NCBI RefSeq assembly: GCF_947499845.1
Contig: NZ_CANMPM010000018.1
Location: 1 to 56,669 of the forward strand
Direction: 5' to 3'
Length of the DNA: 56,669 nucleotides
From: an uncultured Pseudokineococcus sp.
GTDB taxonomy: Bacteria; Actinomycetota; Actinomycetes; Actinomycetales; Quadrisphaeraceae
Shown here: positions 32,559 through 40,754 of the stretch, piece after piece
How the letters are laid out: the number at the start of each line of letters is the position of its first letter
Numbering within the stretch: the stretch's first letter is position 1
Translations under genes and position numbers: made by a program
Notes under the pieces: model-generated
What the model saw: the letters and a program-made list of their open reading frames with translations, nothing else
Databases searched by the model: none
Told to the model about the DNA's origin: nothing

Positions 32559-33619
32559 CGGGCTCCCCCGCGCAGCGCCGCCGCCGGCGCGGCCGGGCGC
32601 GCCGTCCCGGCGGCGCCGACCGACGTGCGGCGGGGCCGCGGGGCCGCGCCGGGACGCGGGGCGAGGACGGCGGGGAGGGCGGCCACGAGCACCGCCGCGA
32701 GCGCGAGGGGGCTCGGCTCCGGCCAGGCGGGCGGCGTCGTCGACGGCGCCACGCCCGTCGGGTCGAGCGCCGCCGCGAGGACCATGGCTCCGGCCGAGGC
32801 CGCCCCCGCCGCGACGACGGCCCACTCCGGTGCTCCCCACGGGTCGGGGCGGTGGGCCGTCCGGCGCACGCGCGCGGAGGCCAGCCGCAGCCCGAGGACG
32901 GCGAGGAGGGCGCCGCCGAGCAGCACCGGGAGACCCGTCGCCGCGCCCGCCGTCGGGTCGAGGAGGCCGACGAGCCCCCAGCAGGTGCCGAGCAGGCCGC
33001 CGAGCAGCAGCGCGGCCGACGTCCGCCGGGCGCGGCGCGGCACGTCGGCCGTGCGCCCGTAGCCGCGCACCGCCATCGCCCCGGCCAGGGCGAGCGAGCG
33101 GTCCAGCGCGTCGGCGAGCACCGGCGAGAGGACGGCGGGCAGCGCCCGCACCCCCTCGGCCCCGCCCGCCCGCAGCCGGCGCGCCCGCCGCACCCGCCGC
33201 ACGCTGTCGAGCAGCTGCGGGGCGGCGGTCAGGGCGATGACGACGGCCGTGGAGACCTCGGCGAGCGCCCCCGGGACGGCGCGGAGCAGGCGGCGCGCGT
33301 CGGCGAGGGAGTTGGCCGCCCCCACGCAGACGAGCACGGCGGCGAGGCGGAGGCCGTCGTAGACGCCGGCGAGCAGCGAGCCCGCCGTCACGGGCCCGAG
33401 GAGGGTGACCCCGGAGAGGAGGTCGGGCAGCGGCACCGCCGGCAGGTCGAGGACCACCGGCCCGGTGCCGAGCGCCGTGCCGCCGAAGAGGACGCGGAAG
33501 AGCGTGCGGACGGCGACGACGACCCCGGCGAGCACGAGGTAGGCCCGCAGGTCGAGACCGTGGGGGGCGTCCGGCCGCCGGGCCACGACGACGAGGCAGG
33601 CCACCGCGACGACCCCCAC
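32555..33619 (-). CDS. ECF transporter T component (EcfT/CbiQ)
   Basis: The transmembrane coupling subunit that docks S and A components. From GTG 33619 it has 354 residues with five or six helices and the two Ala-Arg-Gly coupling regions (for example ALAGAMAVRGYGR). The conserved N-terminal segment of the family, LHPGAWWLWALGLAAAASRTSDPLLL, is encoded in the same frame just upstream (to about 33695), yet contains no ATG, GTG or TTG. The true start may therefore be a CTG, or expression may depend on the preceding gene's stop at 33708. The C-terminus is disordered. Confidence 0.85.
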   Translation of the reverse strand: MGVVAVACLVVVARRPDAPHGLDLRAYLVLAGVVVAVRTLFRVLFGGTALGTGPVVLDLPAVPLPDLLSGVTLLGPVTAGSLLAGVYDGLRLAAVLVCVGAANSLADARRLLRAVPGALAEVSTAVVIALTAAPQLLDSVRRVRRARRLRAGGAEGVRALPAVLSPVLADALDRSLALAGAMAVRGYGRTADVPRRARRTSAALLLGGLLGTCWGLVGLLDPTAGAATGLPVLLGGALLAVLGLRLASARVRRTAHRPDPWGAPEWAVVAAGAASAGAMVLAAALDPTGVAPSTTPPAWPEPSPLALAAVLVAALPAVLAPRPGAAPRPRRTSVGAAGTARPAAPAAALRGGAR

Positions 33620-33707
33620 GAGGAGCAGGGGGTCGCTGGTCCGGCTCGCCGCCGCGGCCAGCCCGAGCGCCCACAGCCACCAGGCGCCCGGGTGGAGCCC
33701 GCGGCGG

Positions 33708-34541
33708 TCAGCGCGCGTCGGGCCTCCGCTCGTCCATCTCCTCGTCGCGGCGGCGACGGGCGCGCAGGGCGCCGAGCACGAGCGCCAGGACGACGAGCAC
33801 CGCGACGACCCCGACGACGACCAGCGTCGTCCACGGCACCCCGGCGGCCTCCTCGGTGTCCGCCCCGACCTCGGACGCGTCGGCGCCCTCGGGGTCGACG
33901 GCCGGGGAGTCGCCCGCCGTCCCGTTCTCCGGAGCGCCCGTCAGCGTGGACGACGGCGACGACGTGGCGGTCGGCGCCGCCTCGCCGGCCACGGGCAGCG
34001 CCGCGACGGCGGCGGGCTCCACCCGCGGCGGGGCGCCCTCGAGGCTGTCGCCGGACAGCTCGGTCCACGACCACGCCTCGACGCCGCCGACCTCGGGCAC
34101 GCGATCGGCCGCGCCGACCTGGCTGGAGGTCCACTCGCCGTCCCGCGGGGCGTACCAGTACGCCCAGTACCCGTCGTCGAGGCAGTCCGCCTGGTCGGGC
34201 GCGGGCAGGCCCTCGATGGTGCAGACGAAGCCGGGCTGGCTCTCCGTGGCCGTGAAGCCGGCCTCGGTGAGCGCCGTCAGCCCGTCGGGCGCCTCGAGCG
34301 CGCAGCCGGCGGTCGGCGCGGCGAGGTCGCCGCCCGCGAGGCCCTGCGGGTCGACGAGGACGGTCGCGCCCTCGTCCTCGGGGCACGCCTCGCCCGCGAG
34401 CTCGACGTCGGCCGACGCCGAGGGGGCGGCGGACGACGTCGTCGAGGGCGTGGCGGCCAGGGCCGGTCCGGCGCCGAGCGCGAGCACGAGGCCGGCGGAA
34501 CCGGCGAGGGCGGCGAGGCGGGAGGTGGGGGCGACGGGCAC
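33708..34541 (-). CDS. surface-anchored transcobalamin-like / DUF4430-type protein of the ECF operon
   Basis: 277 residues from GTG 34541 with GAGAGG 7 nt upstream. A signal peptide (to ~35, ending ALAATPS) is followed by a globular region (~45-150) with three or four cysteines and the block GFVCTIEGLPAPDQ, YWAYWYAPRDGEWTSSQVGA, which matches proteins adjoining actinobacterial ECF operons and resembles the transcobalamin C-terminal (DUF4430) fold. A Ser/Thr/Pro/Glu-rich stalk (~165-235) and one membrane helix (~240-262) with a basic tail anchor it. It is the first gene after the cobalamin riboswitch and may capture B12 for the transporter. Confidence 0.75.
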   Translation of the reverse strand: MPVAPTSRLAALAGSAGLVLALGAGPALAATPSTTSSAAPSASADVELAGEACPEDEGATVLVDPQGLAGGDLAAPTAGCALEAPDGLTALTEAGFTATESQPGFVCTIEGLPAPDQADCLDDGYWAYWYAPRDGEWTSSQVGAADRVPEVGGVEAWSWTELSGDSLEGAPPRVEPAAVAALPVAGEAAPTATSSPSSTLTGAPENGTAGDSPAVDPEGADASEVGADTEEAAGVPWTTLVVVGVVAVLVVLALVLGALRARRRRDEEMDERRPDAR

Positions 34542-34654
34542 GGAGAGCCTCTCGGGAGGGGCCGGCCGGGCGTCGCCCCGACCGGGCCCGGCCCGGGGCG
34601 CCGACGGGCGCGCAGCGGGAGGCCGACCGGGCTCCGCCCCGCAGACCACGGCGG

Positions 34655-34797
34655 GGATGGCGGGAGCCGCTGGCCCCCGGCGGGCGTTCCGGCTCGCGAC
34701 GGCCCGCTCCGCCGGGGCGGGGACGGTCGTCGCCCACGGCTGCGGGTCAGCGCCGGCGTCGGACCGGCTTCCCCCGCGCGGGGACGGGCAGTTCTCG
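34655..34797 (-). ncRNA. cobalamin (B12) riboswitch
   Basis: The minus-strand leader between a -10 box and the first ECF-operon gene contains the conserved core of the cobalamin aptamer in order: GGGGGAAGCCGG (34775-34764), a CCGG return, CGCTGACCCGCA (34752-34741) with GCCGTG following, then a variable hairpin, and the late element GAGCCGGAACGCCCGCC (about 34695-34679). This is the expected GGGAAnnnGGT...GCTGnCCCGCaaCcGTg...AGYCnGGAacnCnGCC architecture. Control is probably at translation, since no U-tract terminator is visible before the GTG at 34541. Confidence 0.85.
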
Positions 34798-34803
34798 TCG
34801 GCG

Positions 34804-34809
34804 AGGGTA
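34804..34809 (-). promoter_or_regulatory. -10 box of the riboswitch-led ECF operon
   Basis: TACCCT on the minus strand; transcription would begin near 34797 at the start of the aptamer. It lies downstream of the tRNA-Arg terminator, which insulates it. Confidence 0.5.
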
Positions 34810-34873
34810 GCCGCCCCGGTGGGGCCGGCGCCCGCACGCCCGCGCGGCGGGCGCCCAGCCGGAGGTGGCCGGA

Positions 34874-34919
34874 GACGACGACAGCCCCCCAGCACGTCTG
34901 CTGGGGGGCTGTCGTCGTC
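34874..34919 (-). terminator. 21-bp-stem terminator after tRNA-Arg
   Basis: Arms 34874-34894 and 34899-34919 are perfectly complementary over 21 bp around a CGTC loop. It begins 15 nt after the minus-strand tRNA. Confidence 0.85.
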
Positions 34920-34933
34920 GCTGTCTCAACGAG

Positions 34934-35006
34934 CGCGCCCGGAGGGACTCGAACCCCCAACCTTCTGATCCGTAGTCAGATGCTCTATCCGTTGAGCTAC
35001 GGGCGC
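34934..35006 (-). tRNA. tRNA-Arg (anticodon ACG)
   Basis: 73-nt class I tRNA: acceptor GCGCCCG/CGGGCGC, anticodon stem CTGA-type with loop CTACGGA giving ACG, T-arm GGTTCGAGTCC. G discriminator; no CCA encoded. Adenosine-34 is the substrate of the TadA encoded at 2211-2702. A -10 TACTGT (35034-35039) lies 27 nt upstream of the mature 5' end. Confidence 0.96.
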
Positions 35007-35104
35007 AGCGGCCCGCCGTGCGAGCCGTGGAGAACAGTACCCGGTCCGCGGCGGAGCCCGAAATCGCCGGCCGCCGGGCCGCGGGCCCGTGCGTGTGACC
35101 CGGG

Positions 35105-35995
35105 TCTCCCCCCGAGGCGGGCCTCTTCGGCGTCGCTCCGGGCACCGGGTGGTCCACCAACCCCACGGCGATGCGCGCGGTCGCCGCGGGCCGGTCGATC
35201 TTCACCAACGTCGCGCTCACCGACGACGGCGACGTGTGGTGGGAGGGGATGACCGACGAGCCGCCCGCGCACCTCGTCGACTGGCGGGGCCGGGACTGGA
35301 CGCCGGCGTCCGACGAGCCGGCCGCCCACCCGAACTCCCGCTTCTGCACCCCGATCCGCCAGCTGCCGAGCCTCGCCGCGGCCTACGAGGACCCGGAGGG
35401 CGTGTCCCTGTCCGCGATCCTCGTCGGCGGCCGGCGCCGCACCACCGTGCCCCTCGTCGTCGAGGCGCGCGACTGGCACCACGGGGTCTTCCTCGCCGCG
35501 ACGCTCTCCTCGGAGACGACGGCCGCGGCCACCGGTCAGGTCGGCGTCGTGCGACGGGACCCCGTCGCGATGCTCCCCTTCATCGGCTACGACGCCGGGG
35601 ACTACCTCTCCCACTGGCTGCGCGTCGGCGAGGGCCTCTCGCCTGAGCGCCGTCCGAAGATCTTCTGCGTGAACTGGTTCTGCCGCGGGGACGACGGCCG
35701 CTTCCTGTGGCCGGGCTTCGGGGAGAACACGCGCGTCCTCGCGTGGGTCGTCGGCCGAGCCGCGGGCCGCGGCGACGCCGAGGAGACGCCGGTCGGCCTC
35801 GTCCCGCCCGTGGAGGCGCTCGACCTGCAGGGCCTCGAGGCCGACCCCGACGACGTGCGCGCGGCCCTCGCCGTCGACGTCGACGAGTGGCGCGCCGAGC
35901 GCCCCGAGGTCGGGGCCTGGCTGGACGCGCTGGGCCCGACCGTCCCCGCCGCCCTCCACGCCGAGCGCGAGGAGCTCGCCCGCCGCCTGGGCTGA
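35105..35995 (+). pseudogene. pckG: phosphoenolpyruvate carboxykinase (GTP), 3' remnant
   Basis: The reading frame aligns to the C-terminal ~295 residues of GTP-dependent [64 protein letters not shown] and [15 protein letters not shown]. The family is about 600 residues. Everything before PEAG is missing, including the P-loop (ACGKTN) and catalytic metal ligands; an in-frame TGA lies at 35096-35098. An internal ATG (35171) could give a 274-residue product without activity. The guanine-region NWF is followed by C where R/K is usual. The break point is within 100 bp of tRNA-Arg. Confidence 0.85.
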
Positions 35996-36081
35996 CCGCC
36001 GCGCCGACCGCGGACCCGGCCTCCCGGGCGCGTCGCACCCGGCGCTCCACGGGCGGCGCACCCGGCGCTCCGCGGGCGGCT

Positions 36082-36111
36082 TTGCGGGTGGCGCACCGCC
36101 GTCTGTACCCT
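36082..36111 (+). promoter_or_regulatory. promoter of tRNA-Ser(GCT)
   Basis: -35 TTGCGG (36082-36087), 18-bp spacer, -10 TACCCT (36106-36111). The -10 ends 7 nt before the first base of the tRNA. Confidence 0.65.
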
Positions 36112-36118
36112 CGCCCGC

Positions 36119-36206
36119 GGAGGCGTCGCCTAGTGGTCTATGGCGCCCGCCTGCTAAGCGGGTTTGGGGTGATACCCCATCGCGGGTTCAAATCCCGCCG
36201 CCTCCG
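36119..36206 (+). tRNA. tRNA-Ser (anticodon GCT)
   Basis: 88-nt class II tRNA: acceptor GGAGGCG/CGCCTCC, anticodon stem CCCGC/GCGGG with loop CTGCTAA giving GCT, a long variable arm (GGGGTGATACCCC-type), and T-loop GGTTCAAATCC. G discriminator; CCA is not encoded. Confidence 0.95.
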
Positions 36207-36214
36207 CAGTGACC

Positions 36215-36248
36215 GAACGGCGCACGACCCGCGGGTCGTGCGCCGTTC
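36215..36248. terminator. hairpin terminator after tRNA-Ser(GCT)
   Basis: A 34-bp near-perfect palindrome (16-bp arms 36215-36230 and 36233-36248) lies 8 bp after the tRNA and between it and the convergent LCP gene; it may serve both. Confidence 0.8.
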
Positions 36249-36291
36249 GTCGTCCCGGGGTCGCGCCAGGTCCTCGGGCGGTGAGGCCGGG

Positions 36292-37776
36292 TCAGGACGC
36301 GCAGATGTCCTCGGACGCCGAGCGGGCCTCGATGGCGGTCGCCGGCTCGCTGCGGTCGGGCAGCGGCTGGTCGCCCAGCCGGTTGGGCACCTCGACGACG
36401 TCCGGCGCGCCGGGCCCGAGGGTCACGACGACCCGCCCCTGCAGGGTCGGGTCCTCGACGACGTTCGCGCCCGGGAAGGCCGCCGCCACCGTCTCGGCGG
36501 CGTCCTCCTCGCCCGTCGGGTAGGACACGCGGACGCCGGCGGGGGCGTCCGGCTCGGCGTTCCCGGCGACCGGGACGGTGAAGCCCTGCAGCTGGAGGTC
36601 GGCCTGCGCCTCGCCCGCCCGGCCGCCCTCGCCCGTGCCGTTGTAGACCTCGACGGTGATGGAGCCGGGCGAGACGGTGAGCGGCGCGGGCTCGGGTGCC
36701 GGGTCGGCGGCCGCCTCCGCCTCCGGGGAGCCGGGGAGCGGGGCGTCCTCGCGGATGCTGTCCCACAGCTCGTCCGCCTCCGGCGCCCACTGCAGGCGGT
36801 TGGGGTCGGGGGCGTAGGCCTCGAAGGGGACCGTGACGAAGGAGACGTCGTCGGGCCGCAGCCCCGACGCGCTCTGCGCGAGCCGCGTGAGGTCGCCGAT
36901 GCTGTCGAGGCCCGGGTCGGTGGTCAGCGACGCCGTGGCTGCGTCGAGGAAGCGCACGAGGCGGTCCGGGCGCAGGAGGATCTGCGCGCTCGTCACCTCC
37001 TGCACCACGGAGGACAGGAACTGCTGCTGGCGCCCGATGCGGCCGATGTCGCTGCCCTCGGTGCCCGGGACGTTGTAGCGGGCCCGCACGTACGCCAGCG
37101 CCTGCTCCCCCGACACGCGGCTCACGCCGGCCGGCAGGTCGAGGTGGCTCTTCGGGTCCTGCACGGCCTCGGGCAGGCAGACCTCGACGCCGCCGAGGGC
37201 GTCGACGACGTCCTGGAAGCCGTCGAAGTCGACGACGGCGAAGTGGTCGATGCGGACGCTCGTGTTCTTCTCGACGGTCTCGATGGCGCACGCCGGGCCG
37301 CCCTCGGCGAGGGCGGAGTTGAACATCGCGAGGCGGACCCGCCCCTCGCCCCGCGGGTCGCCGCAGGCCGGCACCTGGACCATCGAGTCGCGGGGGATGC
37401 TCACCGCGACGGCGCGCTGCCGGTCCCCGGAGAGGTGCACCAGGATGGTGGTGTCGGACCCGCCGCCGCCGATGTCACCGCCGAAGGCCCTGCCCCCCTC
37501 GCGGAGCTGCGACCGGTCGTCGGAGCCCATGAGCAGGATGTTGAGCGGTCCCGTCTCACCGGCCGTGGTCGGCGCCGCCTCGGGGCGGTCGTCCCCGAGC
37601 ACGGAGTCGACCTCGACCGACGTGATGTTGCCGTCGAGGTGCGCGACGACCGCAGCGCCCGCGGCTCCTGCCACCACCACGGCGCCCGCGACGGTCGTGG
37701 CGACGACGGCGACGGCGCGGCGCGCCCGGGAGCGGGCGCGGACGTGGCGGCCTGCGGCGGTGCGCGGGGACGTCAT
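36292..37776 (-). CDS. LytR-CpsA-Psr (LCP) family cell-wall ligase
   Basis: 494 residues from ATG 37776. A basic cytoplasmic N-terminus and one membrane helix (~22-45) precede the LCP domain (~75-260): LNILLMGSDDRSQ, SDTTILVHLSGDRQRAVAVSIPRDSMV, IDHFAVVDFDGFQDVVDALGGVEVCLP, and the phosphate-binding arginines in YVRARYN and RIGRQQQFL. A LytR C-terminal domain (~375-460, ITVEVYNGTGEGGRAGEAQADLQLQGF) follows. LCP enzymes attach glycopolymers to peptidoglycan from lipid carriers. It is divergent from a penicillin-binding protein gene, consistent with a cell-envelope locus. Confidence 0.93.
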   Translation of the reverse strand: MTSPRTAAGRHVRARSRARRAVAVVATTVAGAVVVAGAAGAAVVAHLDGNITSVEVDSVLGDDRPEAAPTTAGETGPLNILLMGSDDRSQLREGGRAFGGDIGGGGSDTTILVHLSGDRQRAVAVSIPRDSMVQVPACGDPRGEGRVRLAMFNSALAEGGPACAIETVEKNTSVRIDHFAVVDFDGFQDVVDALGGVEVCLPEAVQDPKSHLDLPAGVSRVSGEQALAYVRARYNVPGTEGSDIGRIGRQQQFLSSVVQEVTSAQILLRPDRLVRFLDAATASLTTDPGLDSIGDLTRLAQSASGLRPDDVSFVTVPFEAYAPDPNRLQWAPEADELWDSIREDAPLPGSPEAEAAADPAPEPAPLTVSPGSITVEVYNGTGEGGRAGEAQADLQLQGFTVPVAGNAEPDAPAGVRVSYPTGEEDAAETVAAAFPGANVVEDPTLQGRVVVTLGPGAPDVVEVPNRLGDQPLPDRSEPATAIEARSASEDICAS

Positions 37777-38080
37777 GCGGGCGGGGCCTCTCCTCGGTGG
37801 TGGTGCGGGGGGCGGGTCCAGCGGTCGGACCCTGCGGTCGGTGGGACGAGGACTCCGGCGGGGCGGTCGGTCCGGGCCGGGCCGGGGCCGTCCCGCGACG
37901 GGCGCGCGGCCCGGCGTCCGTCGCGGCTCGTCGTCCCGCCATGGTAGAGGGGTCATCGGCGCGCCCCCCGGGCCGCAGGAGGTCCGGGAGCCGGGAACTC
38001 GCTGGGAGAGCGCACCGACCGCGGGACGTGGGGCGGCGTCCGGCCACGGCGCGGGCGCCCGGGGTGGCAGGGTCGGGGTC
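37777..38080. other. divergent intergenic region between the LCP and PBP genes
   Basis: 304 bp without a gene. On the plus strand CAGGGT (38068-38073) lies 7 nt before the PBP GTG, matching the leaderless geometry with a weak -10. On the minus strand TACCAT (37941-37946) is a candidate -10 for the LCP gene with a ~160-nt leader. I see no operator or RNA structure of note. Confidence 0.4.
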
Positions 38081-40129
38081 GTGCAGCGCCCCTCGCGTCG
38101 GACCACCGCCCTCCTCGTCGTCGGCGCGGTCGTCGCCGTCGCCGCCGCGGGGACCGGCGCGGCCGTCGTCCTCGGCCAGCGCGCCGACCGCGAGCGCGAC
38201 GAAGCCGCCCGCGCCGCCGCGGAGCAGGTCGTGGCGGCCTGGACGGCCGGGGACCTCGCCGGGGCGCCCGTCATCCTCGCCGGGGGTGGCGGCGCCGACG
38301 CCGTCGCCGCCGCGGAGGAGGCGGTGACCGCGGGCATGGGCGACCTCGAGCCCTCCGTCGAGCTCGTCGACGTCGAGCGCGACGAGGCGACGGCCAGCGC
38401 CGACCTGCGCGTCACGTGGCCCGTGGGCGACGGGTGGACGAGCGAGACGTCGCTGCCGCTGGCCGCCACGGGCGAGGACCGCGAGGCCTCCGGGTGGACG
38501 GCCACGTGGTCGCCGTCGGCCCTCGCCCCCTCGCTCGAGGACGGCGACGCGCTGCGCCTGGACCGGGTGCGCGCCGGGCGCGGCCAGGTGCTCGACCGGG
38601 ACGGCGAGCCCCTCGTCACCGACCGACCCGTGGTCGACGTGTCGGTGGCCCCGGCACGGGCGGGAGACCCGGGCACCCTGGCGCAGGGCTTGTCCGACGT
38701 GCTCGGCGTGGACGCGGGCTCGCTGGCCGAGCGCATCGCATCGGCGCCGCAGGACCGGGCCGTCCCCGTCATCACGCTGCGCCAGGAGGCCTTCGACGCC
38801 GTCAGGGCGGAGCTCGACGCCCTGCCGGGCGTGCAGTGGGTGAGCGGCCGGCGGGCGCTGGCGCCCACGAGCGGCTTCGCCCGCGACCTGCTCGGCGTCG
38901 TAGGCGACGCGACGGCGGAGGTCGTCGAGGGCTCGGGCGGCCGGGTCGCCGCGGGCGACCAGGCCGGCCTGTCGGGCGTCCAGCGCCAGTACGACGAGCG
39001 CCTCGCCGGCACCGCGGGAGCCACGGTGGTGCGCGTGCCCGGCGGGGCCGAGGACGCCGTCGGCGAGGCGGGCGGGGACACGGACGAGGACACGGGCGGG
39101 GACGCAGGCGGGGACACGGCGGCCGAGGAGCAGGTCCTCTTCTCCCAGGGCCCCGTGCCGGGCGAGGACGTGCAGCTGTCCCTCGACCCGCAGGTGCAGC
39201 TCGCCGCCGACGCGGCGCTCACCGGGCGGCTGGGCGACGCGGGGGTCGGCGCGGCGGTCGTCGTCGACGTCGCGAGCGGGGACCTGCTGGCCGTGTCCTC
39301 CACCCCGGCCGGCGGCTTCGACCGCGCGCTGCAGGGCAGGTACGCGCCCGGGTCGACCTTCAAGACCGTCTCGACGCAGGCCCTGCTCGCCGGGGGGCTC
39401 TCCGTGGACGAGGTGGTGCCCTGCCCGCCGTCGGTGACCGTGGGCGGGCGGACCTTCGGCAACGCCGAGGGCGGAGCGCTGGGCCAGGTGCCGTTCTCGA
39501 CGGCCTTCGCCCAGTCGTGCAACACGGCCTTCGTCTCCCTCGCCGACCGGCTCGACGCCGGCGCGCTGCCGGCCGCGGCGGCCCCGATGGGCCTCGGCGT
39601 CGACTGGTCGGTCGGCGTCCCCGCCTTCACCGGTGAGGTGCCCGAGGCCGGCTCGGAGGACCTGCAGGCCGCCGAGATGATCGGCCAGGGCCAGGTCCTC
39701 GCCAGCCCCGCCGGCATGGCGGTGCTGACGTCGACGATCGCCCGCGGGTCCTGGCTGCCGCCGCGCGTGGTGCTCGACCCGGCCCCCGAGGAGGGTGCCG
39801 CTCCCCCGGAGCCCGTCGCCGACCTCGGCGCCGTCCGCGACCTCATGCGCCTCGTGGCGACGGAGGGGACGGCGTCCGCGGCCCTCGCCGGGCTGCCGGG
39901 CGCGCCGGTCGGGGCCAAGACGGGCACGGCCGAGGTCGGGCAGCCGGACGCCGACGGCACCTACCCGACGAACGCGTGGACGGTGGCCTTCCAGCCGGGC
40001 ACCGGGCCCGCCGGCCCCGACGGCGAGGGCGTCGCCGTCGCGGTCGTCGTCGAGGGCGGCAGCGCCGGCGGCGCCGTCGCCGCGCCCGTCGTCGCCGACC
40101 TCCTCACCGCGCTGGCCGACGAGGGCTGA
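38081..40129 (+). CDS. class B penicillin-binding protein with MecA-like N-terminal domain
   Basis: 682 residues from GTG 38081. One membrane helix (~8-30), an NTF2-like MecA N-terminal domain (~35-150; VVAAWTAGDLAGAPV), a PBP dimer region (~165-335), a Gly/Asp/Thr linker (~328-345), and a transpeptidase domain with all three motifs: S425-TF-K428, S479-C-N481 and K613-T-G615. It should cross-link peptidoglycan and bind beta-lactams. Such architecture is common in actinobacterial PBPs and does not by itself imply resistance. It lies opposite an LCP ligase gene. Confidence 0.94.
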   Translation: MQRPSRRTTALLVVGAVVAVAAAGTGAAVVLGQRADRERDEAARAAAEQVVAAWTAGDLAGAPVILAGGGGADAVAAAEEAVTAGMGDLEPSVELVDVERDEATASADLRVTWPVGDGWTSETSLPLAATGEDREASGWTATWSPSALAPSLEDGDALRLDRVRAGRGQVLDRDGEPLVTDRPVVDVSVAPARAGDPGTLAQGLSDVLGVDAGSLAERIASAPQDRAVPVITLRQEAFDAVRAELDALPGVQWVSGRRALAPTSGFARDLLGVVGDATAEVVEGSGGRVAAGDQAGLSGVQRQYDERLAGTAGATVVRVPGGAEDAVGEAGGDTDEDTGGDAGGDTAAEEQVLFSQGPVPGEDVQLSLDPQVQLAADAALTGRLGDAGVGAAVVVDVASGDLLAVSSTPAGGFDRALQGRYAPGSTFKTVSTQALLAGGLSVDEVVPCPPSVTVGGRTFGNAEGGALGQVPFSTAFAQSCNTAFVSLADRLDAGALPAAAAPMGLGVDWSVGVPAFTGEVPEAGSEDLQAAEMIGQGQVLASPAGMAVLTSTIARGSWLPPRVVLDPAPEEGAAPPEPVADLGAVRDLMRLVATEGTASAALAGLPGAPVGAKTGTAEVGQPDADGTYPTNAWTVAFQPGTGPAGPDGEGVAVAVVVEGGSAGGAVAAPVVADLLTALADEG

Positions 40130-40187
40130 GGCGCCGGGCGGGACGCGAGCCCGCGCACGGGCGGCCCGAGGCGTCGAGGGCTCCCGC

Positions 40188-40754
40188 TCAGGCCCGGTCG
40201 GCGACCTCCTGCAGCCGCGCCCGGTGCGCGGCCCACCGCGCCGCGTCGCCGTCGGGCAGGTTCGAGACGTCGCGCCGGTGCCCGGCGGCCCCGTCCACCA
40301 GCTCGCGCGCCAGGTCGGCGTGCCCGGCGTGGCGGTGGGTCTCGGCGACGAGGTGGACGAGCACCCGCTGGAGGGTCACCGCCCGGGCTCCGGGACGCCA
40401 CCACGGCACCTCGCCCGGGGCGTCGAGCGGCAGCGCGGCGATGGTCGCGTCGGCGTGCGCGTGGACGCGGCGGTAGAGCGCCACGACGGCGGCCGGGAAC
40501 TCCTCGGCCGTCGCCCACAGGTCGGCGTCGGGCTCCGCGTCGAGCTCCATCCAGGGCAGCGGCTCGGGGAAGGGGCGCCCGAAGACGACGCCCAGGTAGC
40601 CGGCCTCCACGCCCGCCAGGTGCTTGACGAGGCCCAGCAGGTTCGTGCCGGTCGGCGTCTTGGGGCGCCGCACGTCACGCTCGGTCAGCCCTTCGAGCTT
40701 CCACAGCACGACGTCGCGGCCCTGCCGGAGGTAGTCGTGAAGGACGTCCTTCAC
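40188..40754 (-). CDS. DinB-family (DUF664-type) protein
   Basis: 188 residues. A four-helix DinB-like bundle: VKDVLHDYLRQGRDVVLWKLEGLTERD, TNLLGLVKHLAGVEAGYLG with the first metal histidine, and HLVAETHRHAGHADLARELVDG carrying the second and third histidines. Members are thought to be metal-dependent thiol transferases (for example mycothiol S-transferases), which fits an actinobacterium; the substrate is not known. GTG 40754 overlaps the upstream stop by GTGA, so it is coupled to the SRPBCC gene. Confidence 0.87.
   Translation of the reverse strand: MKDVLHDYLRQGRDVVLWKLEGLTERDVRRPKTPTGTNLLGLVKHLAGVEAGYLGVVFGRPFPEPLPWMELDAEPDADLWATAEEFPAAVVALYRRVHAHADATIAALPLDAPGEVPWWRPGARAVTLQRVLVHLVAETHRHAGHADLARELVDGAAGHRRDVSNLPDGDAARWAAHRARLQEVADRA

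Noticed and set aside
34874..34919. riboswitch expression platform
   Set aside because: The hairpin lies upstream of the riboswitch promoter and just after tRNA-Arg, so it belongs to the tRNA.
34934..35006. attachment site of an integrative element at tRNA-Arg
   Set aside because: No integrase gene and no direct repeat of the tRNA 3' end is seen; the pckG break is on the 5' side of the tRNA.
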